Under the pieces are notes generated by a model. It was not told the DNA's origin. It searched no databases and worked only from the letters and a program-made list of their open reading frames with translations. Shown piece after piece: positions 23,501 to 34,881 of a stretch of DNA of 64,000 nt. Every line of letters begins with the position of its first letter. Positions within the stretch are counted from its first letter, which is position 1. The translations under genes and the position numbers were made by a program. The stretch is from Aulostomus chinensis (Eukaryota; Chordata; Actinopteri; Syngnathiformes; Aulostomidae): contig JBBMOA010000013.1 in the NCBI GenBank assembly GCA_037954235.1, positions 12,135,001 through 12,199,000 on the forward strand. Direction: 5' to 3'.

Positions 23501-26500
23501 ATCTTGATAAAGGCTCTTTCATACGTGTTTTAAAAAGGTGTTTGAGTTGAGGCCCCCATCTTCATCAACATGATGGTATTTGTCCATACACAAGGCAGAC
23601 AATGGCCGATGGTTAAAATGTGTCTGACACATCAACTTACCAAGAGTTATGTCCTTCAGTAGAGCCGAGAGCTTGTGAATAGCTTGACATTTAACATCCA
23701 AGGATTTTGAGAGTTCGGTGAACACACCGGTGGGACAAGACGAGCTCAGGAAACCTTGGACCTCATCGTAGGCCTGAGGGAGAAGACAACCTTGAGAGGC
23801 ATTGAAAAGTCATAGTAAAAACAAATACTTGTACTTTAAGAAGATTGTAAAAAGGCAGATTTTACCTTATTAGATGACGTAAGCTAGTTGACATTAAAAA
23901 CATTTTGATAACCAATCCATTCATTTCATAAATCATGGGAAAAATTTCGGCATGTTTCAGAATTCTTTTTTTATTTTTGTGTGAAACTAATGGCCATGAC
24001 CAATTTATCAGTAAGTGGACACAAAAAGTAATGAATTAGTCTAAAACTTGAGAGATCCATGGTGAACATTAAAATAATCAGAAACTACTACCTACTGACC
24101 TTTAGCTGTTGTGCTGGCTCCTTCTATTAGAATAAAACATTATCTATGGCTGCCAATTAAGATCTGGTTTGTTTATTTGTACCCAGTCTGATTTTGTTTG
24201 CAGTGGAACACATGGGAAAAGTTTGCCTCAAAGGCTGTCTGCCAGAAAAGTCCAACAGATTGTCAGCCAGAAAGTTGTCGACATTGTGAAAGGTTCTATT
24301 TCAACACAAGCCACAGTGTTTTTCTAAACTTAACCATGAAGCCTCAAAATGACAGGCCTTGCATGAGATCCTTTCACCCACTGTGACCTGCTGGCTGGGA
24401 TACGGACATGACCACTATTTGTTCTTGGTGAGCAGACGTCTCCTGCCAGAAAGACTATCAGGAGGACGCATATTTTAAAGAGCAGATACCATATGAAACG
24501 GACAAGGCTTAAAAAAAAAAAAAAAAAAAAAGAGGGGAAGGTCCATGGGAAATTTTATATATAATTATATATAATTTTATACACACACACACACACACAC
24601 ACACACAGCTAGTCAAACTTTGGATGCACCTTATCATTTAATGGTTTTTCTTTATTTTCATGACTAGTCAAACTTTGGACACATCTTGTCATTTAATGGT
24701 TTTTCTTTATTTTCATGACTATTTACATTGCAGATTAACAATGAAGGCATCAAAACTATAAAACAAACACATATGGAATTATGTAGTAAACAAAAAAGTG
24801 TGAAATCACTCCAAACATGTTATATATTCAATGTTCTTCAAAATAGCCACCCTTTGCTTTAATTACTGCTTTGAACTCTTGGCGTTCAACTCCATACGAT
24901 CCACGGAGTCCCTCTCTACTTGTAAGAGACTTTTGAAGACTCACCTTTTCAGGGAACACCTAGGCACTTAAATCTGGCCCCTCTCCTCTTTGCCCTCAGG
25001 GGTAGAATGATCAGACGCTTAAGACCCAGGTCTCAGTGAATACTTAGCACGAACAATGTTGTATATTGAACGTGTTCGATGTTGAAAGATATTGTTGATG
25101 TTGAATTATTGGTTGTGTTCAGTTGTGATTAAATTATATTAAGAAAGAAAGAAAAAAAACTGGGACTTCTTCCACCACTAGATGGCAGCACCTGCCAATC
25201 AACCTTGAAGCACTTTGGCGTACTCACTCAGGTTTTTCCCTTCAGTCTAAATTCTTGCTTGTGCTGTACGTTGCTTTGGACAAAAGCCTCTGCTAAATGA
25301 AACTGTGGAGTTCTAGATTTCTCTTGATGAGCTTCATGATGTCATCACCTCAGATGGTTTTCCAACAGTCTTAAAGGAGTTCCCAGAGATGCTGAGCACC
25401 TGCTGGCCCTGTTGTCTTCACTCTACGGTCCATCTCATCCCAAAACATCTCTGATGGGTTTAAGTCAGGTGACTGTGGAGGCCAGGTCATCTGACGCAGC
25501 CCTCCATCACTCTCCTTCTTGGTCAAATATCCCTAACACTGCCTGGAGGTGTGTTTGGGGTCGTTGTCCTGTTGGAAAAGCAATGATGGTCCAACTAAAT
25601 GCAAACCAGATGGGATGGCATGTCACTGCAGGATGCTGTGTGTAGCCATGTTGGTTCGGTGTTCCTTCAGTTTTGAATAAATCCCCAACAGTGTCACCAG
25701 CAAAGCCCCTCCACATCATCACACCTCCTCCTCCATGCATCATGGTGGGAACCATGAATGTAGAGACCATCCGTTCACCTTTTCTGTATCACACAAAGAA
25801 ACAGCGGATGGAACCAAAGACATCAAATTTGGGGCAATCTGTACATCGCTTTGGACAAAAGCATCTGCTAAATGAAACTGGGCAAAGCCCAGATTTCCAC
25901 TGGTCCAATGTCCATTCCTTGTGTTTCTTGGCCCAAACAAATCTCTTCTGCTTGTTGCTTTTCCTCAGCAGTGGTTTCTTGGCAGCTGTTTGACCATCAA
26001 GGCCTGGTTGGCGCAGTCTCCTCTGAACAGTTGATGTAGAGACGTGTCTGCTACCAGAACTCTGTGTGGCTTTTATCTGGGCTCTAATCTGAGGTGCTGG
26101 TGACTTCTGATTTCTGAGGCTGGTGACTCAGATGAACTCATGCTCAGCAGCAGAGGAGTCTCTTAGTCTTCTTTCCTGGGGAGGTCCTCATGTGAGCCTG
26201 TTTTGTTGTAGCACTTGATGGTTTTTGTGACTGCACTTTGGGACACATTCAAAGTTTTTTAATTTCCCAGACTGACTGACCTTCTTAAAGTAATGATGGA
26301 CTGTCTTTCTCTTTATCAGCTGATTGGTTCTGGCCATGAACTCTAACAGTTGTCAAACAGGACTGTCAGCTGGGTACCAACCTGACTTCTACACAACACA
26401 ACTGACTCTCCCAACCCTGTTAAGAAGGCAAGCAATTCCACAAATGAACCCTGACAAGGCCAACCTGAGAAGTGGAAACCATTTCAGGTGATGACATCAT

Positions 26501-29500
26501 GAAGCTCTTTGAGAGAAGGCCAAGGGTTTGCAGCGCTGACAACAAAGCACGGGGTGGCTACTTTGAGGAATCGAAAATATAAAACATATTTAGATTTATT
26601 TAACATTTATTCTTTGCCACATAATTCCATATATTTGATTTGATGTCTTCAGCATGTATCTACAATGTATAAGTAGTCAAAATTAATCAAAAAAAAAAAC
26701 ATTGAATGAGAAGGCATGTCCAAACTTTTGACTGGTAGTGTGTATATACACACACACACACACACACACACATTATACATGTATTACATTTAAAACAGAT
26801 AATCATCATATGAGTGAGTAGGCAATGCATAATAATTACTGTAAAGTGTAACGACACCATCAGTGTCTATAGGACATTTTATTTTGCCTACACACGTGCA
26901 GGCCTACAATTAGGCCTTGACCTTTTTCTCTTAGGCTTAGCCCTCTTCCCAGCATTAACAATTTCAATATTATTAAATTTTTGCTTTTTCTGTCTTTGTC
27001 AATTCCAGCAGAAACATTCCAGTGTCGGGAAAAGAGCAAAAAAGGTATCGTATGATGATGGTGAACAAAATGCCATGGCCATCCCACCTCCACTCAAACA
27101 AACAACACTCAGCAATCACCCAGAGGAAAGTAAACTCTCTGGTTCTTGAGTACATAATTGCAGATGAGTAGCCCTTTTCATTAGTGGAGAGTGTCACTCC
27201 GTAAGATGATCGAAGGAATAAGTGGGGGTAGGACACCTATGTGCAGAAAAACATTGATGCTGCTCATTGAAAGGGGATCTCAAAATATGAAGGAGGCACT
27301 TACAGAAATTCTTCAGGATGTTCAAACCACGTGCACAACAGCAGATATATGGATGGCTCATCATAGGAGTTTCTTGGGAATTACCTGTCACTGGACTGAG
27401 CCAGAGACATTCGATCGAAGGTCTGCTGCATTGGCATGTGAAAGGATAAGGGGCCACCACACTTACAATATGATGTCATTGCTGCCAAAATTAGTCAGGT
27501 TTATGCAGATTTCAGATCCAAGGCAAAGTCAATACCCACAGTCACTGACAATGTCAGCAACTGCGTAAAGGCATTCCATGAATTTGGAGGATGTGAAATG
27601 GAAATGGACAGCACAGATGATGTGCAGTTTACTGATGTCTCTGCAGATCTTCAAGAGGAGCAAGAGGAACTCAACTTTTTTTTAACCACGTCACCATCGG
27701 TGCGCTGCGTATACTTTGAATTTTGTTGCCACAACTGATCTTGATAAAGCTGCCTCACAGGGTGCTTCTCGAAAATTATACAGAAGTGCAATGTCAAAAT
27801 GTGTTGCATTCTGGAATAAGGCTAATCTCTCATCAGGTCCTGCTGATGCAACTGATGAAATTGCCCAAATGAGATGTGTGGTACCTTCAGTGACTACGAG
27901 GAGCTCAGAGTATCATGCAATAGAGAAGTTAATGAGTCTCACTGAGCGTCAGCTCAATGTGATCGATTTACCTGCTACAAGGAGAAAAGAACTGCTTCTT
28001 TGGATTAATAGTTCCCACCATTCTGAGCCTAAAAGCCACAAATTGACACAAGTGCAGTTCTCAATCCTCTCAGCTATTATAAAAGTCATTGACACCCGAT
28101 TTGGGCAGGTGTTGGCCTCCCGTGAGGCAAGGATGGCGGCTTCCACCATCCCAAAGTTTTGACTGTGGTGGCTTGCTGATGAAGAGAGGGAAGCCATGAA
28201 AAGAGCAATGGTCCAGGAGACTCGTCTTCTTCACACAGAGCCTTCTGAGGATGCCGGCACCACCGGGACTGCCACAATTGGAGGTGATCAAGAAGATGAT
28301 GATGACAACTTCTTTACTTTTGAGACAGCACAGGTGACATGTTCATCAGTGGAGGAAGAGGTGCAGAGGTACCTCTAAGATCCAGATAAGTCACTGAAGA
28401 TATATCCAATGATCAGAGCCCTCTTCTTGAAGTACAACACTATTCTGCCATCAAGTGCTCCTGTCGAGCGTCTTTTTAGCCAGGGAGAACTTAGTTTCAC
28501 TCAGCACCATAACAGAATGATAGATGAGCACTTTGAACAGGCTCTCCAGCTGCCTTTACTGGAGTGTTGACATGTTGAGTAGGCGGGTCAAATATGTCGG
28601 TAGGTGGGGAAAAACACTGGTCTTCAGATTCATAGGCACTCACGGACAACGCACGTACATTGACAGCTTCATTATTCTTGCAAAACTAATTGTCTTTTTT
28701 CATTTGACATTCGTATGAAAGCAACACTTTTTGTCACCCTATGTTCTGTACAACTTTGACATTTTGGATAGGTTTTTCCTGCTAGCATTTGTTGTCACAT
28801 TACCAAGAAGTTTGTTTTCAGTGTAACATTGTTTCATGTGGGCAAAATGATATTTGATGGCATAGTTTAAAAAAGGATTTTTTTTTTTTGCCATCATCAC
28901 ATTAAGTTTGAGCTTCTGTTTTGTTTTAATGAACAGTTTTTAGTCATTCTTAATGGATTAAACACATTAATCTGAATATACTCAGCTTTAATCAAAAGAC
29001 AATATTTACGTTTCACATAATCCTTCTATGTTTTTATCCTTTAAACCAGTAGGTGGATCAGGGAAAATACAGGTTTTTTCAGGTGCTTTTTTAAAATTTT
29101 CAGATTCTAAGTAGCAACACCAATGCACTAACAAAATGTTGGATGTAAATCCTGTACAGAAACATTTTAAGTTTGTCTACTTTCCCACTTTTCACAGCGG
29201 AGCAAATAAATTAACTGAAAAAAAAATTAGTTAATTCTTCTTTTTTTAACCAAGTTAAACATCTTTTGTGTTAACATACTCCTATAGTCTTGGTTCCTTG
29301 ACAGCAAAATAAAACTGCAATTTCTGGGAGACTTGGGCCAACACATTCAGACAGTTGGAGCAGAAGAACACACCATAATAGGCCTGTTTCGTTAGCAGGA
29401 TTCGATAGCCGCATTCCTATCCTTATAAAATGCAATTCAATGAGGAGGTAATACAAGTTTTCATAATACGTTACTCAGATTAGACAATGTAATGCAATAC

Positions 29501-29708
29501 GTTACATATTACATTTTTGGGCATGTGCTTTGTAACGGAACACTGCGTGCGCGTGAACCTGGCGCTAGCTTACCTTGTTCGTCAAACTGCGTAGTTCTTG
29601 GTCAAGTTTATTCCGGGCGTTTTCAATTACTACAATTTTATATGTTAACTGTAATTTCTGGGTAACAGTGGAAGGGTGTTGCTGGACGAGCCGCCGCTGA
29701 GGAGTCAT
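17586..29708 (-). CDS. Coiled-coil and extended-Tudor protein, RNF17-like
   Basis: Eight exons join in frame: 29708-29574, 23773-23641, 22460-21359, 21224-21091, 20916-20753, 19727-19573, 19351-19266 and 17686-17586, giving 669 residues. An in-frame ATG at 29918 would add 70. Residues 1-150 look helical. About 91-425 is low-complexity, Ser/Thr-rich and probably disordered. From about 425 comes a Tudor core (VVVSHIVSPGNFHIQ ... GTLVMGWFPTPEQWCRAQVT ... VEVRRLDHGDAAVLSL) followed by the SN-like half (GKDWSEEAVGWFKAMVHNRM ... RGASLSLRLAQNGHAKH). The order and wording best match the first Tudor unit of RNF17, a germ-cell piRNA factor; no RING or B-box is seen. The Tudor cage motif DYGN is DHGD here. 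Germline expression and a piRNA role are inference. Exon 4 could also end 10 bases earlier, but only the donor at 21090 keeps the frame. Confidence 0.75.
18040..18240 (+). repeat. Degenerate interspersed fish repeat
   Basis: The text 'gatgtcacagtgacctttga', then 'ttcattcttgagt ... ccacatttgaggaaatcttcctgagat ... gagaatgggactgacggac' matches a repeat common in fish genomes that I recall as 'cacagtgacctttgacc ... gaagaaattccctcaaggcgttcctgagatat'. It lies in the last intron of the Tudor gene. A related copy is at about 62.97-63.18 kb. The family name is unknown to me. Confidence 0.55.
21020..21076. repeat. CA/CG-rich microsatellite
   Basis: Imperfect ACAC/GCGC run directly beside exon 4 of the Tudor gene; it starts about 15 bases downstream of that exon's donor on the minus strand. 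Confidence 0.85.
22461..23640. other. Tudor gene intron 2
   Basis: AT-rich intron with no gene or clear repeat. Phase 1, acceptor tctgtcgacag, donor gtaagt. Confidence 0.6.
24582..24606. repeat. AC microsatellite left of the Tc1-like element
   Basis: About 12 AC units directly bordering the Tc1-like element. A similar AC run lies at the other border (26751-26773), so the element probably jumped into, or close to, a TA within a simple repeat. Confidence 0.9.
24610..26740 (-). mobile_element. Degenerate Tc1-like DNA transposon with nested LINE piece
   Basis: The ends are inverted copies of the typical fish Tc1 terminus (tagtcaaactttggacaca on the left, gtccaaacttttgactggta on the right). The body is an antisense Tc1 transposase relic; read on the minus strand, 25546-25575 gives the QQDNDPKHTS-type motif around the catalytic region. 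Many small changes and stops leave no intact transposase. The left terminal 55 bases occur twice in tandem (24610-24664 and 24665-24719). Between about 24885 and 25315 the Tc1 body is interrupted by L2-type LINE sequence. It lies in intron 1 of the Tudor gene. Confidence 0.85.
24885..25315 (+). mobile_element. L2-type LINE 3' fragment nested in Tc1 element
   Basis: The Tc1 body breaks off after 'gaactcttggcg' and resumes at 'ctcttgatgagcttcatgat'. The insert contains 'gactcaccttttcagggaac', typical of the end of L2 ORF2, and closes with 'gctttggacaaaagcctctg' and 'ctaaatgaaactg', the familiar L2/V-SINE tail of fish. Short inverted words (aactcca and tggagtt) sit at its edges. A second short piece of the same tail lies at about 25839-25885 in the same Tc1 copy. 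Confidence 0.65.
27010..28570 (+). pseudogene. hAT-family transposase relic
   Basis: A series of broken plus-strand frames reads as one decayed hAT (BED-type) transposase. In order: DVQTTCTTADIWMAHHRSFL with ITCHWTEPETFDRRSAALAC (the RNase-H-like core, 'T.D.WT.....Y...T.H'), then VTDNVSNCVKAFHEFGGCEM, then KCVAFWNKANLSS, and finally APVERLFSQGELSF, the hAT C-terminal dimerisation motif (usual form 'SE R.FS.'). At least one frameshift near 27490-27540 and stops near 27720, 28162 and 28376 break it. It lies in intron 1 of the Tudor gene, opposite to its direction. A neutral relic is likelier than a domesticated gene. Confidence 0.75.
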
Positions 29709-29999
29709 GTTGATAGAGTGAGAGGGAATGATTTCCGTTGGCTCTTGGCTGAGACCCGGAGTCGTTCTGCAGCCGGCGGGCAGCTGACACGCGACTTTCA
29801 TTCTTCTTCTTCTTCGTCTCCTAGAGGTTCCTGGTTTGGCTGACGTCATCCCGCTACTTCGCCAATTCTGCAAAGTCAAGCGACAGTGGAGTTGCGACCA
29901 GTTTTTAGAGGGCCCCATGGTTATCCACAGCTGTATGTGTATGACTGAGTAGTTGCCGCAGGGTAGAAAGTCTTCAATTTTTCCCTTTCATCGCCGACT

Positions 30000-32707
30000 C
30001 ACTCAAGCCGCAGCCGCCATATAGAAAACAAAACACTGCCGTCTTCTCCTCGTTTCAGGAGCAGCTGGCGGCAGCTATCCTCGGTAGACAGTATCTGCTA
30101 GTTGGGTGGAGTTTTCGGTGGATTCTTCCCTGAACTCTTATAAATAAAATATTTTACTATTTTCAGCACAGAAATCGCCAAATCTTCTTGCACCAATGAA
30201 TCCGGCAGGCTGTGCACTACAAGACGTTATGCTAACTCCTCATCGCTGAGTGAACCATTGAGCCAGGCAGCAGCGGCCCTTCCTTAACTCTACTCACGTT
30301 AAATCGCTCTTTGTCGGGAGAAATAATATGAAGGGAATCCACAACTACGCCATAATATCAGGACAGCTGCATTTAAACGCTATCAGAATTTTGAGCTGCA
30401 AATCTGCCCCGCGCACAGAAAAGACGGATTACACCCTGCAAAAAAGCAGACAGATTAGTAATGATGATTACTTGGGTTGACTGCTGCTCCTGTGACCTCT
30501 AGCAGAACTCAGTTTGGGATGTGAAGTGACATGAATAATTTAAAAGGAGCCCCCTTGGAAGTGCAAGAAATTGGGGGCAATAAATTAAAGATTATATTTT
30601 GTTTATACTTTATTTTTCTATAATAAATAAAGAAACAAGCTTCTGTTCATAAGAAGCGCTATCATTTGATGTTTCCATGATTGTGATGTCCCAAAATTTT
30701 AGATCTGGTGACCGCAAATGATGCGATTCACAGGATTTTTATAAGCATTGTATCATTCACTTATTCCATTGTTCTGTAGAAAAGCATCTGCACTTTTTAC
30801 ACTCATTTATCCAGTCTTTTCTTTTCATTTCATCCGTCTGTATATGGTTAGGAAAATTACCGATCAGACTTTACTGTGTGGTGCACATTAAGCTCAGCAG
30901 CAACTGAAAACAGAAATGATTTTATTCTTAATCATACATGACATTTGCCCCTTAAATAGCAAACTTGTGGTAAGAATTATTTTATAAGAAGGGATTTCTT
31001 GGCTCTTATGTTAAATTGAGCAAGGATGACAATTTTCCTGGGTAAGGGTGGGGTTACAGTGCACTGGAAATATCTGAGACAGAACAACTGGCAGTAAAAC
31101 AAATGTTGTTTTAGCAAACAGGCTGCTGCTTTTGCTTGAACGCCAGCTGCCATCAATCACCAAGCAGAAGAATGAACACAATTTGATACTTGCATTCCTT
31201 TGGTTTTACACCTAATACTGTCCACACAGCGCTCTTTGCTTGAACTTGTCAAGCTGCTACTTGATCTAGTACCTCAATCTTGTGGGTGGGGCATGGCAGA
31301 CATTTCCTGCAGTTATGTTGCTCAAGAGCCAGATTGATAGGCATCCTGGCACTTTTTGACACAGAAACTACTGGTTTGAGCCCTCTTGGTATCAGCTGTA
31401 AATGAGAAGGACCTGTCTGCACGCACAAGAAGAGGATACCCTCCGGCAAAGGATTTCTCATTAGTGGATCCCTTTTCAGTTTGTAATTAAAATCTGTAAA
31501 CACTCTTGCCATGGTTACATTTTTAGGTGTATTTCACACTGCCCCGTATTATGGAGCTTTCACCAGTAATCAGCAAGAAGAGAAGAAAAGAATTCATGTG
31601 TGGCAAGTGTTCGCTTGATAAATCCGAGTCAATCAGTCCAGGATATCGGGTGAATGATAGATGCCCTTCTAGTGCATATGGTAGGACTCATCCAAATCTC
31701 GGGGATTTATAAAGGAATTCATATTGTGAAAATAAAGATGAGAGAAACTCTGAAGTTCTGTTTATTACTGTATATGTTTATTATGTAGAGCGGAGCTGTT
31801 GCTTTATTGGATCCTATATACATATACGTAGAACTCTTCCAAGGTCTCCTCTTGGCGTTGGGTTGAACCACCGAGGAGCTCATTTGTCATCCTGTGAGTA
31901 TTGTGCAAGCCTTCATGCAGACACAAACAAAGATCTCACAGTGCACGATGGGTAAAACCTCGTCACCTGGTTAGTGATTTTGCACTCCAAACAGTGGGGA
32001 GGCGATTTTAACCATGGGATTGCAGCGACCACACAGCGTAATGCAGGTCCTGCAGACATGCTTTGTCATTTTTGTATTTTCTTCACTTAAATTTAAAAAA
32101 AAAAGCAGGTGAATTTTTTTTACAAACTTTTTATTCAAATACAATATTAAAGTAACCATACCTTCCCTGTATATTTGCATTTGAGGGACTTTGTACTTTA
32201 CTCCACTACATTTACCTGATACCAACAGTTACTCGTTACATCGAAGGAAAAGATTTAGGACTGTAAGCTTGGCGAATTATGATGAGGCTGTTTTTACTTT
32301 CCAGTGGGAGGCCTGATAACCCCCATAGCACACAATCAGAGAGGCACAACTGGAACACACACAGCATTTTAACATTGCATTTACCGGTTATTGGTTCAAG
32401 GGTCAAAGGCCCCCGAGGATTGAAATATTCAAATATATCACACGGAATGTTTACTTTTACTCATAATAGTGAAGTAATCTCAATATCTCATCCTTCACTT
32501 TAATTCTTAATGGAGACTATTCACACAGTACTATTTTTTCAAATTTTAATTATTGCTCAAGAAAAGGAACTGCATGCTTCTACCTATGCTGAACAGCTAT
32601 TAAGCTTTTTTTTGGATATGTAAAAAATACAGAATTAATGATGTTTCAGTCATGGCCCTTCAGTTTCTCATGTGGTTTGCATGCACGCCTGCATGGAATA
32701 TTTCATA
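30000..32707. other. Intergenic DNA between the Tudor gene and lrrc32
   Basis: The part nearest the Tudor gene (29.7-30.3 kb) is its likely promoter and 5' UTR. The rest is AT-rich. An 87-codon minus-strand frame at 31249-31512 has no family resemblance and no splice context I trust; I leave it uncalled. No transposon is recognised. Confidence 0.45.
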
Positions 32708-34798
32708 TCACACAATAAATGATCTCTGTATGCAAGACACTTTCCTGCTGACTATAATAAACACTGTTAATATAACACTCACAAATAAAACTATTATGAT
32801 TACTCGGCCGAAATGAATTTTTTGTGCTTTTGTCTGACTCAAACAATACATTGAAGGACTTTTCAGATACTCGGTGATCTGAATGTTACTGACACCTGTG
32901 AAACATTCAGTGTGACTGATGTCTGGCAGTTTAATGTCCAGCTCATACAGGAGCGTCAGCCATTTGCTGTCACAACAGTTAAAGTAATTCCCACTGATAT
33001 ACATGGTCCGGAGGTCCTGTGATAAAGCACGAATCAGAGATTGGTTTAAAGAATAAAAGGCGTTGTTTCTTATGTTGATTTCTCTCAGCCGGGAGCAAGT
33101 CAAACTACTCGGGATGCGGTTTAGATTGTTGTAGGATATGTTAAGCTTGGTTAACACTGGCATGCAGGGTAAAGATAACTCAGAACTGCTCATGTTGATT
33201 TCACTCAGCGTCAGTGACTGCAGTGTCTTCTGCACGTCTTCAAGTGCCCCTGCTTGCATCACCATATGTGAATTTTTCGCAAGGTTGAGGGACACCAAAG
33301 AGGTTTTCTGAAACGAGTTTGCGTGAAGTGTTTTTATCTTATTTTCTTTGAGATTGAGGCTTTTAAGTGTTCTTAATTTCCCAAAGGCCACACAGGACAT
33401 GTTGAGATTTACTTGCTGTGTTGATGTAGAGCTTTGTAAATGGTCCAAAGGAGCACAAGGTTGCACAGAGTTGTCTTGTAGATTCAGTGACTCGAGTTGG
33501 GTGAGCGTCATCAGGAAGAGAGGAGAAATAGATGCAAGTGAGTTGCTCTGCAGGATGAGGGTCTTTAAGGAGGGGAAAACAAGCTGCCGGTGGTCCCCCG
33601 ATACACTGTCATTTCTGATGTTCCATGTGATGTTTTCCAGGCAGTTATGACTGAAATTCAACGTTTCCAAAGATGAGAGAAGACTCAAAGTCTCCAGAGG
33701 GAAGGAAGTGAAGTGGTTATAGCTGAGGTCGACATAGATCAGAGGCATCAGTCTCCAGTTTGAGTGCAGGTTGTTTTTTGTAACTCTACTGTTGCCCTTC
33801 CTCGCAATCTCATTATACAGAGAATTAGCCTCTGATACCATTTTTGCCTCCGAGGTTAGGGTGCCCACCATGTTATACTGTAAGTAAAGATACCTTAAAC
33901 GGTTCATTTTTGGAACGATTGGGAAATAAAGCAGTTTGTTGTGACTCAAATCAAGAATCTCAAGTCTGTACATGTCGTCATTTTCGTGTGTTACAAAGAA
34001 CTCCACTGAATTCCTACTGAGATTGAGATATTTCACTTGATGTAATTTAAAATCACAGATATGGGCCAGATTATTTTTGGCCAGATTCAGCATCTCTAGT
34101 TGGCTCAGTGGTTCGAACGTCCCTTCATCAATAACTGATATTAGATTATCATCAATGCTAACGCTTCTCAGACCTCGGCTCTCTCTGAATAGGTTGGGTG
34201 TTAGTCTTGTCAAAGCATTACCACTCATTTTAAGCTCATCTAGAGAAAATTTGTTCCCAAGGTACAGCGTCGCCGCCTCTTCGCTCAAACCGTTCATTGA
34301 TAAATCCAAAATCTCCAGCCTAGTAAGGGATTGGAGGGCTTTGCTGTTACTGCCAAGGTTGTTCTTAAGCCCATTTCCGGATAAATTCAACTCCTCAAGC
34401 TGAGCCAGTTTTTGAAAAGCCCCCTCAGAGATGAGATCCAGCTGGTTGTTACTCAGGTCCAGCTGCTCCAAGTATGGCAAACCAAGTGTGTGCAACTGTC
34501 TGATGAAATTATTGGACAGGTCAAGTCTTCTGAGCCCCTCAGATAAATCCGGAGGGATAGAGGAGAGGTTCTGCTTGTTCCAGGATTGCTCCTTGAAATG
34601 AAAGGAGCATTAATCATAATCAAAGAGTAAGCCATGGTAACAGAATCAAACAATCTGTAAAGCTTTTAAGATCTCAAAAATGGGAATAATACTTCACACT
34701 GAGCCTACCTTTGGTTCCTCATCTGTTAGTCCAAGCGTATAAAGCTCATGGCTGAGTGACCAGAGTAGAAGGAGATTAGAGAACATGTGTTGGCCCAT
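32708..34798 (-). CDS. lrrc32: LRRC32/GARP-like leucine-rich repeat receptor
   Basis: LRRC32 (GARP) is a surface receptor that holds latent TGF-beta for integrin release. Two exons, 34798-34709 and 34591-32708, join at phase 0 and give 657 residues (human 662). Exon 1 encodes a signal-peptide-like start (MGQHMFSNLLLLWSLSHELY). Exon 2 gives about 20 leucine-rich repeats, a Cys-containing C-cap (NYFNCCDSKWLTLL ... HTECF) and a membrane helix (VIIIVLFVSVILTVFIIV) with a short tail. Two internal stretches fit LRRC32 better than NRROS: SCVAFGKLRTLKSLNLKENK and SELSLPCMPVLTKLNISYNN. The cysteine pair usual in the N-cap is absent: SWNKQNLSSIPPDL has W where C is expected. Translation cannot start at TTG 34495 inside the repeats. 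lrrc32 is favoured over nrros, though the two are close relatives. Confidence 0.85.
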
Positions 34799-34820
34799 TT
34801 TGCCTCTACTGTTGTCAGAG

Positions 34821-34829
34821 CTCTCTCTT

Positions 34830-34880
<51 letters not shown>
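34821..34880. repeat. CT/CA compound microsatellite in lrrc32 5' leader
   Basis: A pyrimidine CT run followed by a CA run of about 16 units. It begins 23 bases upstream of the lrrc32 ATG (minus strand reads GT then GA), so it lies in the 5' UTR or core promoter. Confidence 0.9.

Positions 34881-34881
<1 letters not shown>

Noticed and set aside
27010..28570. hAT sequence as a domesticated ZBED-like gene
   Set aside because: At least one frameshift and several in-frame stops; no intact reading frame remains.
31249..31512. 87-codon open frame on the minus strand between genes
   Set aside because: No family resemblance and no supporting splice or promoter context.
34493..34495. Start of lrrc32 at this point
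   Set aside because: The codon is TTG inside a leucine-rich repeat. The frame continues upstream to a splice acceptor and a signal-peptide exon.
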